This document shows positions 11,239 through 21,718 of a stretch of DNA of 64,000 bases, piece by piece; the stretch's first letter is position 1, and each line of letters opens with the position of its first letter. The notes below the pieces were generated by a model. It had not been told where the DNA came from and did no database searches. It was given only the letters and a program-made list of their open reading frames with translations. Made by a program: the position numbers and the translations under genes. The DNA comes from Larix kaempferi (Eukaryota > Streptophyta > Pinopsida > Pinales > Pinaceae), in contig BSBM01000442.1 in assembly GCA_027924585.1 (NCBI GenBank), positions 868,001-932,000 of the forward strand, read 5' to 3'.

Positions 11239-12085
11239 TGTTGACTCAAATCCAGTCGATAGGGGTTCCCATCGTTGTCAAGACCAACCCACCGCGATCT
11301 CCTTGAGCACCGGCATAGACGGGTTTTACCTCGTCCAGCAACACCTGCGGAACATATGAGGTCTCACTCGAGGCATTCAAGGGAGAGTGGACGGAACCAT
11401 GTTTCCGCCGAATGAAGGAGGATGTTTGCGGCAACAATCACTTAACTTATCACAACATTCAAATATAGATACATGCATTCAGATTTAACATCATTCATGT
11501 TCATAGCATATTTCAACAGGATCTTTCATCGCAACAAGTAAAACATTAAGGAAACATAGCATCATTCATGAATTGCAACATGCATTACCATAAATGATAC
11601 ATAGGGAATTTCACCAACTAGTTTCGTCATGTCATATCACTTCGGCAAACCCCTGATACAATATCTCCGCAAAACCACCAATATCTCTTGATCTCAGATA
11701 CAGACTCAAAGAAACGCACATTCAACATCTAAGGATCCGTACTAAGATGATTCAACACTTACAACTTATGTCTATATATAGGCTTCCGCCTTTACAATGC
11801 TTGTCCACTTACTAACAACTTCCTAACCGACACTTTGGACAAATGACCCAAAATCTAACTGACGCGGTCCAAATGACCCAAAAACCCGCGTACTGTGGTA
11901 CAACTGACTCAAAAATACATAATATGCGGTCCAAATGACCCAAAAGCCGCAAACTGCGGTCCAATTGACCAAAAATGCATAAAATAATCTTCTTTGCGCC
12001 CAAGTTTCCACCTTCCGCGACATCTTCTAATGTGTCGCAGCATCGGTGACACTGCAATGCTACCTTAGCAAACCGCCTGCCAACA
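11239..12085 (-). repeat. E1 5' LTR
   Basis: This 847-bp terminal repeat is upstream for the minus-strand element. It has the same boundaries (TG...CA) and the same internal 'caaatgacccaaaa' repetition as the left LTR, and borders the TGAGT duplication at 12086. Confidence 0.93.
11772..11781 (-). promoter_or_regulatory. TATA box candidate in E1 5' LTR
   Basis: CTATATATAG lies inside the 5' LTR and is conserved in the other LTR at 1112-1121. It is the only strong TATA motif of the LTR and reads symmetrically, so its orientation is taken from the element. Confidence 0.55.
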
Positions 12086-12090
12086 TGAGT
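12086..12090. repeat. Target site duplication of E1 (right copy, TGAGT)
   Basis: This is the partner of the TGAGT at 574-578, directly after the right LTR. The E0 gag frame runs through it into the left flank. Confidence 0.92.
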
Positions 12091-12536
12091 CGATAGAACT
12101 CGTCGGTGTAACTCTGTATGAACTGGTCTTTCCATTTCCTTAGCTGTTGCCACTTCTTGTACTGCTGTTATAGGTACTTGGGCAAGTAAAACTCCTTTCA
12201 AACGTATTCGACAAATTTATTCCATGTGTCTATGGGGTCTCCACTTTTCTCCATCTTTGTCGAGAGGTTCTCCCACCAACAGTGTATAGATGTTGACATA
12301 TTTAAGGATGCAATGGTGATCTTTTCAATTTTTGAGAGTTGATTCACAGAATAATAGGATTCCAATTGTTGTACCCAATTGTCGACGAATTCTAGGTCAA
12401 TATTTCCTTCTAGATTCGGTATGTCCAAATTCATTTGCACTTTGAACGGACTGGTTTTTTTAGAGCTATTTCTCATCGGAAATCCTCTTGATGTCGAAGC
12501 AAATCGCGTGAGAATCTCATTGAACTGGGCGAACAT
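12091..12536 (-). pseudogene. E0: gag N-terminal part (host of E1)
   Basis: Start of the Gag of the older Ty3/gypsy element. The ATG region is at 12536 and capsid-type sequence follows: MNLDIPNLEGN, FVDNWVQQLESYY, then a CWWENLSTKM block and WNKFVEYV. In-frame stops at about 12200 and 12160 precede the conserved DQFIQSYTDEFYRL stretch, which runs exactly up to the E1 insertion point. The remainder of this Gag is at 1-578. The 5' end of the element (primer site and LTR) lies to the right. Confidence 0.82.
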
Positions 12537-12735
12537 TTCAGTTCATTGTTGATCCAACGCTTTCTCTATGAGTTGTTGTGTCTCGTCGATTGCATGTCTA
12601 TCGCCTGTTTCTCCTGCCATCTCTGGAGGTAGTGGCTACTTGGATTGCTGAGTTTGCGAGCTTGTTTGAACCGGAATAAGTCAGGTAACTTGGATGGAAG
12701 TGTCCACGCACAACTTAAGCATGAACAAAGTTGAT

Positions 12736-12747
12736 GCTCTGATACCA
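12736..12747 (-). other. E0 primer-binding site (initiator-Met tRNA)
   Basis: The minus strand reads TGGTATCAGAGC, the classical complement of the 3' end of plant initiator methionine tRNA. It lies about 200 bp upstream of the E0 gag start, fixing orientation and placing the 5' LTR to its right. Confidence 0.88.
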
Positions 12748-13200
12748 ATTAACCGTAAGCGCCCATGTGCACGATGGGGACAACAGCTCGATTGAAGGAA
12801 TCAGTATTGTTATGGCGGAAGCATAAGAATAAGAAGAAAATCAGGAAATACACTACGCACATGAATATATATATAGGCACACAGACAATATACAAGAATG
12901 CGAACTGATCTTCTCTATTACTTTGATGACGATCAAAATATGATATATTACATTATTTTACATGCTTATATAGAGTGCTGAGATGCTTGGGTGTCTTCTC
13001 GTTACGTCAGTAACAAGAGAAGTTAGAACAGTTTCAAGAAGTTTAATCATTACAATCGAATGGAAGACAGAGAGACAATATGTCGTAGTCCGTCAGTCAC
13101 AAGTCGATGCTGAACTTGTCGAAGTCGTGTTGAAGTCTATGACTGGTCGCAGTCGTGAACTTGTCAATGTTGATGTTGGGAAGATCACTCCCTTTGTCTA
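12748..13200 (-). repeat. E0 5' LTR (outer boundary not determined)
   Basis: Sequence upstream of the E0 primer site must contain its 5' LTR. A TATA-like TATATATATAGG near 12867-12877 is compatible with a promoter. The other LTR lies outside the window, so the right end cannot be defined; 13200 is only where copia-like sequence begins to be plausible. Confidence 0.45.
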
Positions 13201-13519
13201 GGAGAATTCAAAATTCATGGCTATGTAGGCTATCGATACTCCAATCAACTGCAACTATGGAATCAATATCGGTAATCTCCTCCATGAAGGCATTGCACCA
13301 CTCCAATGAACAACTAGAAGGCTCATGGATGAAGTCTATCTCATCACCATACCTCTCAATCTCTATACAAATGGAAGTCTCATGGATGGAAGAAACTAAT
13401 GTTATATATATCTCAGGTTGTACTCTCACCTATACATGCTCTTGAACCATTGAATCAACAACCTCCACATTCTCAATGATCACCGGGGGAGAACCCTACG
13501 CACTGAAAGATATCACAAT
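13201..13519. other. Unassigned stretch next to the copia fragment
   Basis: Short open frames exist on both strands, but none has a recognisable domain. It could be copia linker sequence after integrase or the outer part of the E0 LTR. Confidence 0.4.
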
Positions 13520-14870
13520 CAAAGTACACGGATTAGAACCTTGCTTTGCATGTGGCTTCTAAGAAATAGAAGGCCCTATCAACCTCTCACTAGAATATGT
13601 GACTGCTACTAGATCACCAAGTAACATGTAAAGGCCACCCTCTCTAACCCCTCTATCCAATGTCCTTAGACTTGCTAGACCACATTCATTGATGCTGCAT
13701 TGTTATCCCTCAAAAGAAACTCTCCAATGTATATATGTCAAACGAAAAACTGTAAGGAGGTTTTTCCTGAAACTTGAAAGAAATGAAATATCATTGGGAA
13801 CAAGAACATCCTATAGGGAATCTTGAATGAAACATACCAGACTCCTCTCACAAGGTACGTGGAATCATCACCAAACTCCACATTCATGTCTCCCTCTTTC
13901 CTCCGAGTCTTGTTGATTAGTGATATGTCGAATGCCATATGTCTCAAAGCTCTATTATCCACATACTAACCAACACTAGACACAATTTTAGTAGATTACA
14001 AGTAGTCACAAAAAAGGTATTCTCAAACTAAGAGGTAAAATCCACTACTCCTATTTTGGTCTCGACTGCAACTTGATTCAATCCTTTTCCCTTCCTTTTC
14101 AATGGACATTGTCCTACATAATGTCCCATATCATGACATTGAAAGCACATGGCTTTACTGAGGACCTTCTTCCTTATATATGGCCCATCCTTCTTATTGA
14201 ATCCTTTCTTGATACCCTTTTTTGTCTTCTTGATGAGAGAAATAACATATATTTCTACTTGTTCTAAATATGACTTCAATCTCATTTCTTCCTCCATAAG
14301 AGAAACCCAAAGCTTTGGGAAATTTGGTACTTTCTCTTGAGCACAAATACCTTGAAAAAAGGTGTTGAGCAAGGAGATAGCTATTTAACGACGATAGATA
14401 GTATTTCTTGATCATCTACCTTAGTTCCAATGGCAGACAACTAATCCTTCAATTCATTGATCCTAGTCAAGTATATCACCATAATATCTATATTTCTCAT
14501 GAGAATCACTAAAAGTTGGTTTCAGAAGGGAATCTGTCGAGAGGCACAAGAATCATGAAATAAATTAACTAGAACATCAAACAAGATCTTACCTGAATTC
14601 TTATCAACAATGTGTGAAATGAAGTGATCCTTATAGAATCAAGAATGATTTTCTTTGCTTTGGATTCCTTTTTCCAATGTATTGCTAATTGTGTTGGATC
14701 AATAGGTTCCAGAATGTTCTTTTCAACATGCTCCCAAATATCGATGGCGCCCACAAGGATCTAAATCCCGAGCTTATATGGAACAAGAGTTGAAGCTCCA
14801 TCCAACCTGTCACTCTATCTTAGATTGAGAGTAACCTTACACATATTGAAAAACTCTTAAGTGCAAAAAT
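13520..14870 (-). pseudogene. Minus-strand Ty1/copia fragment: gag, zinc knuckle, protease
   Basis: Degraded copia Gag and protease read on the minus strand. About 14830-14569 is the Gag N-terminus (DRLDGAS, then DIWEHVEKN, KAKKIILDSI). 14372-14028 carries the later Gag and a CX2CX4HX4C knuckle (CFQCHDMGHYVGQC). 13962-13738 is protease sequence after the active site (HMAFD, NVEFGDDSTYLVRGV). 13700-13590 resembles the pre-integrase start (EGGLYMLLGDL). Integrase, RT and RNase H are missing to the left, so the copy is truncated there. Its 5' end is cut by insertion of element D at 14940, and any upstream part could continue right of 43490. Confidence 0.72.
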
Positions 14871-14939
14871 CAACAATAAATGAAGCATATAAAATAACCA
14901 TTCCAAGAATAAATGTGTTTATCTCAAGCAACCTAGTAT

Positions 14940-15050
14940 TGTTAGAGCATAATTACCTCTCAATGTCATGATTCCATTGGTCCAAATTCCAACTAATTCG
15001 ACCACTAAGCCACCACAAAGCTTGCTCCCTAGATTCAATGGAGTAAATTA
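14940..15050 (+). repeat. D 5' LTR, piece 1 of 3
   Basis: Starts TGTTAGAGCATAATTACC. It matches 42775 onward, where the second base is A instead of G. It is interrupted by the chromovirus D1. Confidence 0.85.
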
Positions 15051-15893
15051 TACAGGGGCATTGAGGGGTTAAGGTGTTGGAGATATTGTGTTGGAAAAAT
15101 GTGATGACGCGTGAATGAATAATTCTAAAGGATCAACAAGATGAAACCCGACATCATATCGGGAGTTGGTAATTCGAGGTTGAAGACGATATCAAATCGA
15201 AAGTATTGCAGTGGAGTCATGCCATGCAATTGTATTTGAAAATACTGATGGGAAAAATTCAATGTATCGAACCCACAAGTTTCGAGAGTGCCACATTGGA
15301 GGTGAGTCATCAAAAATGGATCTTATGGAAATAAGAGTTGATGGATGAAGGGTCTCAATAAAGTTGTGAAGTCAATGAATGGAGGAAGGCTAAGGGACGA
15401 ACCAATAAATGCAATTTTTTGTTGTTTGTACATGAAATAATAGAGGATTTGGATGACCATAGAGTTGTACGATTCAAGTAGATTTTGGTTGAGGATGAAA
15501 TATCTCAACATGAGTTTGAAATTAATTTCAATCATGTGAAAAGACAAAGATTTAATAAGCCAAAGGGACGAATGCATGAGAGCATAGAGAAAATTCTTGA
15601 TAGAGGAGAGGCGGTGGAGAAGTCTCTAGAAGAGGAGAGGATGAGAGGAAGAGAGAAGGACTACTACCTTTGGAGGTAATGTTGCCGAGAACCATGTGAG
15701 GCAGAGACTAGGGGTTGAAGTTTCAGACTCCATGTTCGGAGCATTTTGTAATTATACACCTTTCTAAATAAATGAAAAGTTGTTAAGAATAATCCCGAGT
15801 TTTGGATCAATGTATTGCTGTGTTTGTTTATGTGTGTATTATCTGTTGCACACTTTGACCTCACAACGTCTTAGTGAGGGGAAACATGCATCA
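15051..15893 (+). repeat. D1 5' LTR
   Basis: Matches 20494-21333 with numerous substitutions. The start is decayed and placed by comparison with the 3' LTR. It ends ...GCATCA, three bases before the primer site. Confidence 0.78.
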
Positions 15894-15896
15894 GTT

Positions 15897-15913
15897 TGGT
15901 ATCAGAGCAGGTT
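15897..15913 (+). other. D1 primer-binding site (initiator-Met tRNA)
   Basis: TGGTATCAGAGCAGGTT is an exact-looking initiator methionine tRNA complement three bases after the 5' LTR. Confidence 0.93.
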
Positions 15914-16040
15914 GCATCCTGACAGTGTGAACAATTCCAGTTAAAGGAAAAGTGTTGAGTAGAATTGTTGTATGGAGCTACAGTTCTAGTAGGGATTATT
16001 TGGGTAGAACTGTAAGAGGATCTTGTGTGAGAGGGAAAGT

Positions 16041-17271
16041 ATGGAAAATAGGGGCGTAAATGTTCAAGTTATAGGCAGAAGACACCATGGTGGTGTTGTG
16101 ATTGGTGTTGTTGTACTTGAAGAATTAACATAGGAAGTAAGGGTTATCCAAGCCATATTGGAAGCCATTGAGGCAACTCATAGGAGGGGAGTTGTAGTTG
16201 AGGAACACGATGTGAGTGATGGGGAAGTAGAAGATGAAGTTCCCCTATAAGAGGGTGAAGCAATTGAAGAACCTAAAGAAATAATCATTAAATTCCTAGC
16301 AGATTTGAGGGGGAAACCTAAGATGGAAATAACTACTTATGTTTGAATCTTGAATCCAATGGAGTTGATTTTTTGGATCACAGATATGGAGGAATCATTT
16401 GACATGGAACATACCGAGGATACAAAATGGGTAAAAATGGATTTCCTAAATTTAAAGGGTCATGCAACGTTATGGTCGGACTCTATATAGTTGGATAGAC
16501 ATATCAAAGGAAAGAAAAAATTAGAACTTGGGATAGAATGGTAGACAAAGTAAAGGGTAAGTTCCGTCATGTTGATTACACCCTGAATTTGTATAGAAGA
16601 TTGTAGAACCTGAGGTAGAAAGAAATGATTGTTAAGAAATATATGGAAGAGTTTTATAGATTTTCCATTAGATCTAGACATAATGATGAAGAGGTGGCTA
16701 GATATGTTAATGGGTTGAAGTATGCCATTCAAGATTAATTGAGAATAATAGGAATTAGAATAGTTGGAGAGGAATACCAGCTTGCATTGAAGGAAGAAGA
16801 GAAATTATCTAGGAAGAATCCCACTATTAGAGGGAAAACAACAGTTTGAGGTAGGGGCAGTGACTCTGTTTGGATGAGAACAATGGAGTGGAACTAAAGT
16901 TGAAAAAAGAACCAACGTTAGTAGTCTGTTCCAAGATCCCAAAAGTGGCAATGAAGCCTAGAGAGGTGGGGGGAATGATGGTGGAAAACGAAATTAGAGG
17001 AAAAGGGACTGGAAGGTACATAGTAATCTGTTGCAAGTGTCAAACATTGAGAAACAAGGCCTATGAATGCCCAGAGAACTTGCATATTATAAGGAGGTGG
17101 GAGAGAAAAACCCATGTTTCTCCAGAAGCGGGAAGTGATTCTGGATCTATAGCTGGAAGTGATTCTAAAGTAACACTACTAGAGGTTGGAGGAAACCTGA
17201 TTTTCAGGGGGACCTTGCTAAAACTTGCTAGCCAACATAGATTGAAGAACAAAACTAGAGGAAATCTATAG
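16041..17271 (+). pseudogene. D1 gag
   Basis: Capsid/nucleocapsid gene beginning at the ATG at 16041. A disordered acidic N-terminus is followed by the capsid pattern DMEESFDMEHTED, FLNLKGHATLWSD, with frequent stops and frame changes. Near the end, 17029-17070 codes for CCKCQTLRNKAYEC, a zinc knuckle in which the conserved His is Asn (CX2CX4NX4C), so zinc binding is lost in this copy. The protease follows after a short spacer. Confidence 0.78.
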
Positions 17272-17274
17272 TGT

Positions 17275-17620
17275 TGATATTTAATTGTAGATGGTAGAAA
17301 CACTAAAAATTTAGTGTCCACATAGGTCGTATACAAGTTGAATTTGAAATGTAAGACACATCCCCAAGACTATAGGGTTTCATGGTTGCAGAATGGGAAC
17401 CAAGTCACTGTTTCTTAGAAGTGTTTAATTAATTTCAATTTTGAGAATTACTATGTATTATGTGATGGTGTACCCATGGATTTCTATCATCTACTATTTG
17501 AAAAACTCTGGCAGTATGACAAAGGAATGATTTATGATGGGGTTTGAAATACTATTCTAGTGAGGAAGGATGGCAGGAAAACCTTAATGGTACTATTGAG
17601 GGAGAATAAAAGTGATGGCG
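17275..17620 (+). pseudogene. D1 protease
   Basis: Aspartic protease region. LIVDGRNTKNLVS has the active-site Asp codon at 17290-17292 and corresponds to the IIDGGS-type motif of plant chromoviruses, with Ser/Gly changes. Downstream, SWLQNGNQVTVS and CDGVPMDFYHLLFEKLWQYD match the body of the same protease type. Stops interrupt it. Confidence 0.68.
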
Positions 17621-17803
17621 ACAACACTAGTAACTATTTTGGAAGTTGAGAGATGATGTGCTCAACAAATCGAAAGAGGAAAAGAAGGTAAAGTGTTGTT
17701 TCATTTCCATACCAAAAGGTCTCTATGTGGAGGAAAGAAGGAAAATATTCCCCCAGAGATAAGGAAAATGCTATTTGGATTTGGAAAAATAATTTCATGA
17801 GAG

Positions 17804-19110
17804 ATGCCAAAAGGATTACCACCAATGAGGAGCACATCCCATCATATTGATTTGATATTGGGATCCAGATTTCCTAACAAGACACCCCATAAAATGACCC
17901 CAATAGAGAATGAGCTGAACAAACAAGTTCAAGAAATACTGGAAAGAGGATTGATAAGAGAAAGTATGAGTCCATGTGAAGTACCTACTGTACTTGCACC
18001 CAAGAAAGGAGGAGAATGGAAAAGGCACATCAATTCAAGGGCCATCAATAAGATTACCATCAAATTTAGATTTTCATTGCCAAGAATATATGATCTATTG
18101 GATTGTTTGAGTGGAGAAAGTTATTTCAGCAAGATTGTTTTGAAGAGTGGTTATCATCATATTAGAATATGTGAAGGGGATGAATGGAAGATTGCATTCA
18201 AGACCAAAGAATATTTCTATGAATGGATAGTTACACCATTTCGATTGATGAATTTTCCAAGTACCTTTATGAGATTGATGAATGAGGCATTGAAACCTTA
18301 CCTGGGTAAATTTATAGTTGTTTTCCTAGATGATATTATGATTTTTATCAAGATGAAGGAGAAGCACCTTGCATACTTGTTACAAGTATTAGAGAGATTG
18401 AAGCAAGAAAAGTTGATGATAAACCCACATAAGTGTTCTTTTATGAAAGAGGAATTGGTGTACTTGGGATTTGTTATATCTTAGCAAGGTTTGAAAATGG
18501 ACCTTGACAAAGTGAGGGCAATTATAGAGTGGTCTATAACCGAGAGTACAACAGAGGTACGCAGTTTCCATGGACTATATTGTTTATACAGAAAGTTCAT
18601 AAGGAATTTTAGTGCCATTTGTGCACCACTAACAACCTGTATGAATAAAAGAGATTTCAAATGGATTATAGCTGCTCAAAAAGGCTTTGAAAGGTTGAAG
18701 TAGAAGGTAATAGAATGACCAATGTTGCAATTTATAGACTTTGATAAAGTTTTCGAGGTATGAATATGGGACAACCATATGAGCAATGATGTGCCAAGAA
18801 GGGAGGCATATTACTTACTTCAATGATAAGTTGGATGAATCTAAGCAAAAATATTCTATCTATGACCAAGAGTTCTATGCTATGGTGCATGAATTGAAGA
18901 AGTGGATGCATTATTTGCTTCCTAAAGATTTTTTTTTTATATATAGACCATCAAGAATTGAGGTTTATAAACAATCGGTCCAGATTAAATCAAATACATG
19001 AAATGGATTGAGTTATTGTAAAGTTACACTTTTGTGTTGAAACACAAATTGGGGGAGTCAAACAAAGTAGCTGATGCACTGAGAAAAAGAAGTGTTGTTG
19101 TCTACCATGA
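17804..19110 (+). pseudogene. D1 reverse transcriptase and RNase H
   Basis: 17804-18484 is an open 226-codon stretch holding most of the RT: PTVLAPKKGGEWKRHINSRAIN, then KIVLKSGYHHIR, RLMNFPSTFMRLMN and the catalytic FLDDIMIF at residues 174-181. The motif A Asp is Val (KIVLKSGY), so this copy cannot be catalytic. RNase H follows from 18491 with stops (VRSFHGLYCLYRKFIRNF, then QEGRHITYFNDKLDESKQKYSIYDQEF as separate conserved blocks) to about 19110. It is Ty3/gypsy-type in order. Confidence 0.87.
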
Positions 19111-20304
19111 CATTGGAGGTAGTTGGACTAGAGGAAATGAAATAATCATATGAAGAAGACCCATATTTTTATGAGTCTTGGAGAATGAGAAAGGAGCCAT
19201 GGAGTGGTCACGAAACTCCATACTTGTATCATTTTATCCAAGAAGGATTCCTTTTCAGGAATGCATACCATGAGGTTCAATGCGAGAATATTTTATTCAA
19301 GAGCTTCACAATGGCATATTGGGTGGAAATTTTGGTATTGACAAGACTAGAGCATTGGTACAAAAAAGATACTACTGTCCAAGACTGACTAAATATGTGA
19401 AGAGATAGGTCGAACACTGCAAAATATGCTAGCATGTGAAGGGTAGAAGCCAAAATAAAAGATTGTATACGTCGTTACCTATATCAAAAGTACCCTAGGA
19501 GGGAGGATATCAACATGAATTTTGTGTTAGGCTTGCCAAGAATACAACGAGGTAATGATTTCATTTTTGTTGTTGTTTACAGGTTTTAAAAAATGGCACA
19601 TTGTATTTTGTGTAAGAAGACTAATGACACAGTTAGTATAGTTGTTGTATTCTTCAAAAAAATCGTTAGATTGCATGGATTTCCCAGGTGCATAACTTAT
19701 GATAGGAATAGTAAATTTGTCCCACATTTCTAAAGGACACTATGGAAAAAGTTGGATACCAAATTAAAGTTCAATTCTGCATATCATCTACCGACTGATG
19801 GCCATACTGAAGTGGTTAATTAAAGCATTGGAAACCCGCTAATATGTTTAGTTTCAAAGAGGTTGGGACAGTGGGTAATGTACAGGCAAAAGCAAAGTTT
19901 GCATACAACAATTCAGTAAGCAGGTCCATCAGAAAGAACCCATCCCACATTGTTAATAGAATATCCCCACGAGGATTGCTAGAGAGGGTTTATAAGACCT
20001 CAGACGCAGAGTTGTTCACTGAACACATGAAAGAGGTACATGAATAGGTTCAGAAGCAATTACAAAGAAGAAACTAGCAGTGCAACATAGAGACGACCTG
20101 AAAAGGAAGGCGAAGGCATTCAAAGAGGGAGACTTGGTATTATCACACTTGCAAAGGGAAAGATTGCCGCAGAGTTAGATATTTTTCCAACGTTCAATGT
20201 GAAAGATCTGTATGAGTATTGAGAAGGCATGTCAGAGGTGGATGATGAAATTATGGTTGACAGGAAGGAGAAGATACCAAAACAATTGAAAAAAGGAAGT
20301 CACA
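19111..20304 (+). pseudogene. D1 integrase
   Basis: Heavily decayed integrase. The N-terminal part has GFLFRNAYHEV. The core start MNFVLGLPRIQRGNDFIFVV is at about 19515-19575 (the first catalytic Asp position reads Asn). The CITYDRNSKFVP block with the second Asp is at about 19690, and HLPTDGHTEVVN with the Glu is at about 19790-19820. The C-terminus PTFNVKDLYEY at about 20190-20220 is the usual Ty3 integrase end just before a chromodomain. Confidence 0.8.
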
Positions 20305-20460
20305 GGAATCCTTGATGAATGCATAATCGAGTATACAAGGAGTCAAAAGAATAAGGAATTCTTAGTATGAGGGAAGAACAAAGGGATATGTGATACAACT
20401 TGGGTGTAAGAAGCAGAGTTGGATCGCATCGGATCCCTTAGTGACGTGGTGAGAAGGAGC
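20305..20460 (+). pseudogene. D1 chromodomain
   Basis: After the integrase, the frame beginning at 20305 reads GILDECIIEYTRSQKNKEFL, then a stop, then a basic segment and a TTWV...EAELDRI block. This matches the chromodomain order (an ILD-R-R core, the YLVRWKG position and TWE-type helix start), with two stops. Chromodomains steer integration toward particular chromatin marks in chromoviruses. Confidence 0.72.
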
Positions 20461-20493
20461 TCACTTTTTCTTTTTACCAAGGGAGAAATGATC

Positions 20494-21333
20494 TGACAAC
20501 ATTGAGGTTTAATTGTTTCGAAGATATCGTGTCAAAAAAATGTGATTGCGTGAACGAAGAATAACGAAGGGCCAACATGATGAAACTTGATAGCATATAG
20601 GGAGTTGGCTGACAAAATTCGAAGTCGATATTAGATCGAAAGTATTGTGTCGGAGTCATGACATGGAAGTGTATTTGGAAATCTCAATGGAAAAATTCCA
20701 ATGTATTAGAACCACAGGTTTTGACCTTACCATATCAGAGACAAGTCGTCAGAAAATGAATCCAATGGAAAGAAGAGTCGATTGATGAAGGGTGTTAATA
20801 AAGTTGCGAAGCCAATGAACATGGGAAGGCTGAGGGTCGAACCGGTAAATGCAATTCATTGTTGTTTGTACATGAAATAATAGAGGATTTGAATGACCAT
20901 TGAGTTGTATGATTCGAGTAGATTTTGGTTGAGGATGAAATATATAAACATGAGTTTGAATTTAATTTCAATCATGTGAAAATACAAATATTTAATAAGC
21001 CAAATGGATGAAGGCATGAGAGCGTAGAGAAACTTCTGGAGAGAGGAGAGGTAGTGTAGAAGTCTCTAGAAGAGAAGAGGATGAGAGGAAGAGAAGGATT
21101 ACTAACTATGCAGGTAATGTTATTGAGAACCACCTAAGACAGAGACTAGGGGTTGGAGTTTGAGACTCCATGTTCAGAGCATTCTATAATTACACACATT
21201 TCTAAATTAATGAAAAGTTGTTAAACATAATCCAAAGTTTTGGATCAGTATCATGTTGTGTTTGTTTATGTGTGGGATCTTATCTGTTGCGCACTCTGAC
21301 CCCACAACATCCAATGAGGGATGGCCAAAATCA
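20494..21333 (+). repeat. D1 3' LTR
   Basis: Starts TGACAACATTGAGG after a purine-rich 'aagggagaaatga' tract and ends ...AAAATCA, after which the D LTR resumes. Confidence 0.78.
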
Positions 21334-21718
21334 ATAATTTGTTATTTATAGACCATGAAAGTGATCCTCATCGTCTATTTATGGCACTTGAGGGTGCATT
21401 CCTTTATTTATGGATTATTTCCTTGAATTTAGGGTCTTACATTGCATGTTATAGTTGTGGAGTGAATCCATGGAGTTCAATCCACTAATCAAAGACTCAA
21501 AGCACCTCTCTTTGCTATTCTAAGACAATAGCAACCTCCTTGAGTCTTTTTAGAAAGATTCCTCTCATGAATGAGTTCATCATTCACTTTTTCCTTGCTT
21601 TTAGGTGTCTAAATCCACATAGGTTAGTTATGAGGTTGTTAACTCACCTCTGAGAGATTGTGTGGCTAACAAAGGGCATTTGAGCTCTAGTTAATACTAA
21701 CTAGGTTATCATGCACTG
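21334..21718 (+). repeat. D 5' LTR, piece 2 of 3
   Basis: Matches about 42910-43290 of the 3' LTR (shared blocks include 'tatttatagaccatg' and 'ggcatttgagctctag'). It ends at CACTG where D2 is inserted. Confidence 0.87.

Larger units (their letters stand above)
579..12085 (-). mobile_element. E1: complete 11.5 kb Ty3/gypsy LTR retrotransposon with extra ORFs
   Basis: Two direct repeats of 847 bp (579-1425 and 11239-12085) begin TG and end CA, and a perfect TGAGT duplication flanks them. In minus-strand order the element has: 5' LTR, primer-binding site, N-terminal extension plus Gag with zinc knuckles, protease, a Gag-like domain, reverse transcriptase, RNase H, integrase, a spacer, a 649-codon accessory ORF, a short purine tract and the 3' LTR. 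The order protease-RT-RNase H-integrase defines Ty3/gypsy. The integrase C-terminus has a GPY-type motif and no chromodomain was seen. The coding regions contain in-frame stops and a few small indels, so the copy is dead. Compared by eye, the LTRs differ at roughly 5-8% of positions in the stretches I aligned, which suggests an insertion that is not recent. Confidence 0.93.
15051..21333 (+). mobile_element. D1: chromovirus (Ty3/gypsy with chromodomain) in D 5' LTR
   Basis: LTRs of about 840 bp at 15051-15893 and 20494-21333 flank an internal region with an initiator-Met primer site, gag, protease, RT-RNase H, integrase and a C-terminal chromodomain, all on the plus strand. Many stops, indels and LTR differences show that it is old. 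The chromodomain places it among chromoviruses. It splits the D 5' LTR. I found no exact target duplication, only similar AT-rich flanks. Confidence 0.87.

Noticed and set aside
10910-11359. Plus-strand open frames across the E1 leader and LTR border
   Set aside because: They cross an LTR boundary and the primer site, and the minus strand has the coherent element reading. They have no domain.
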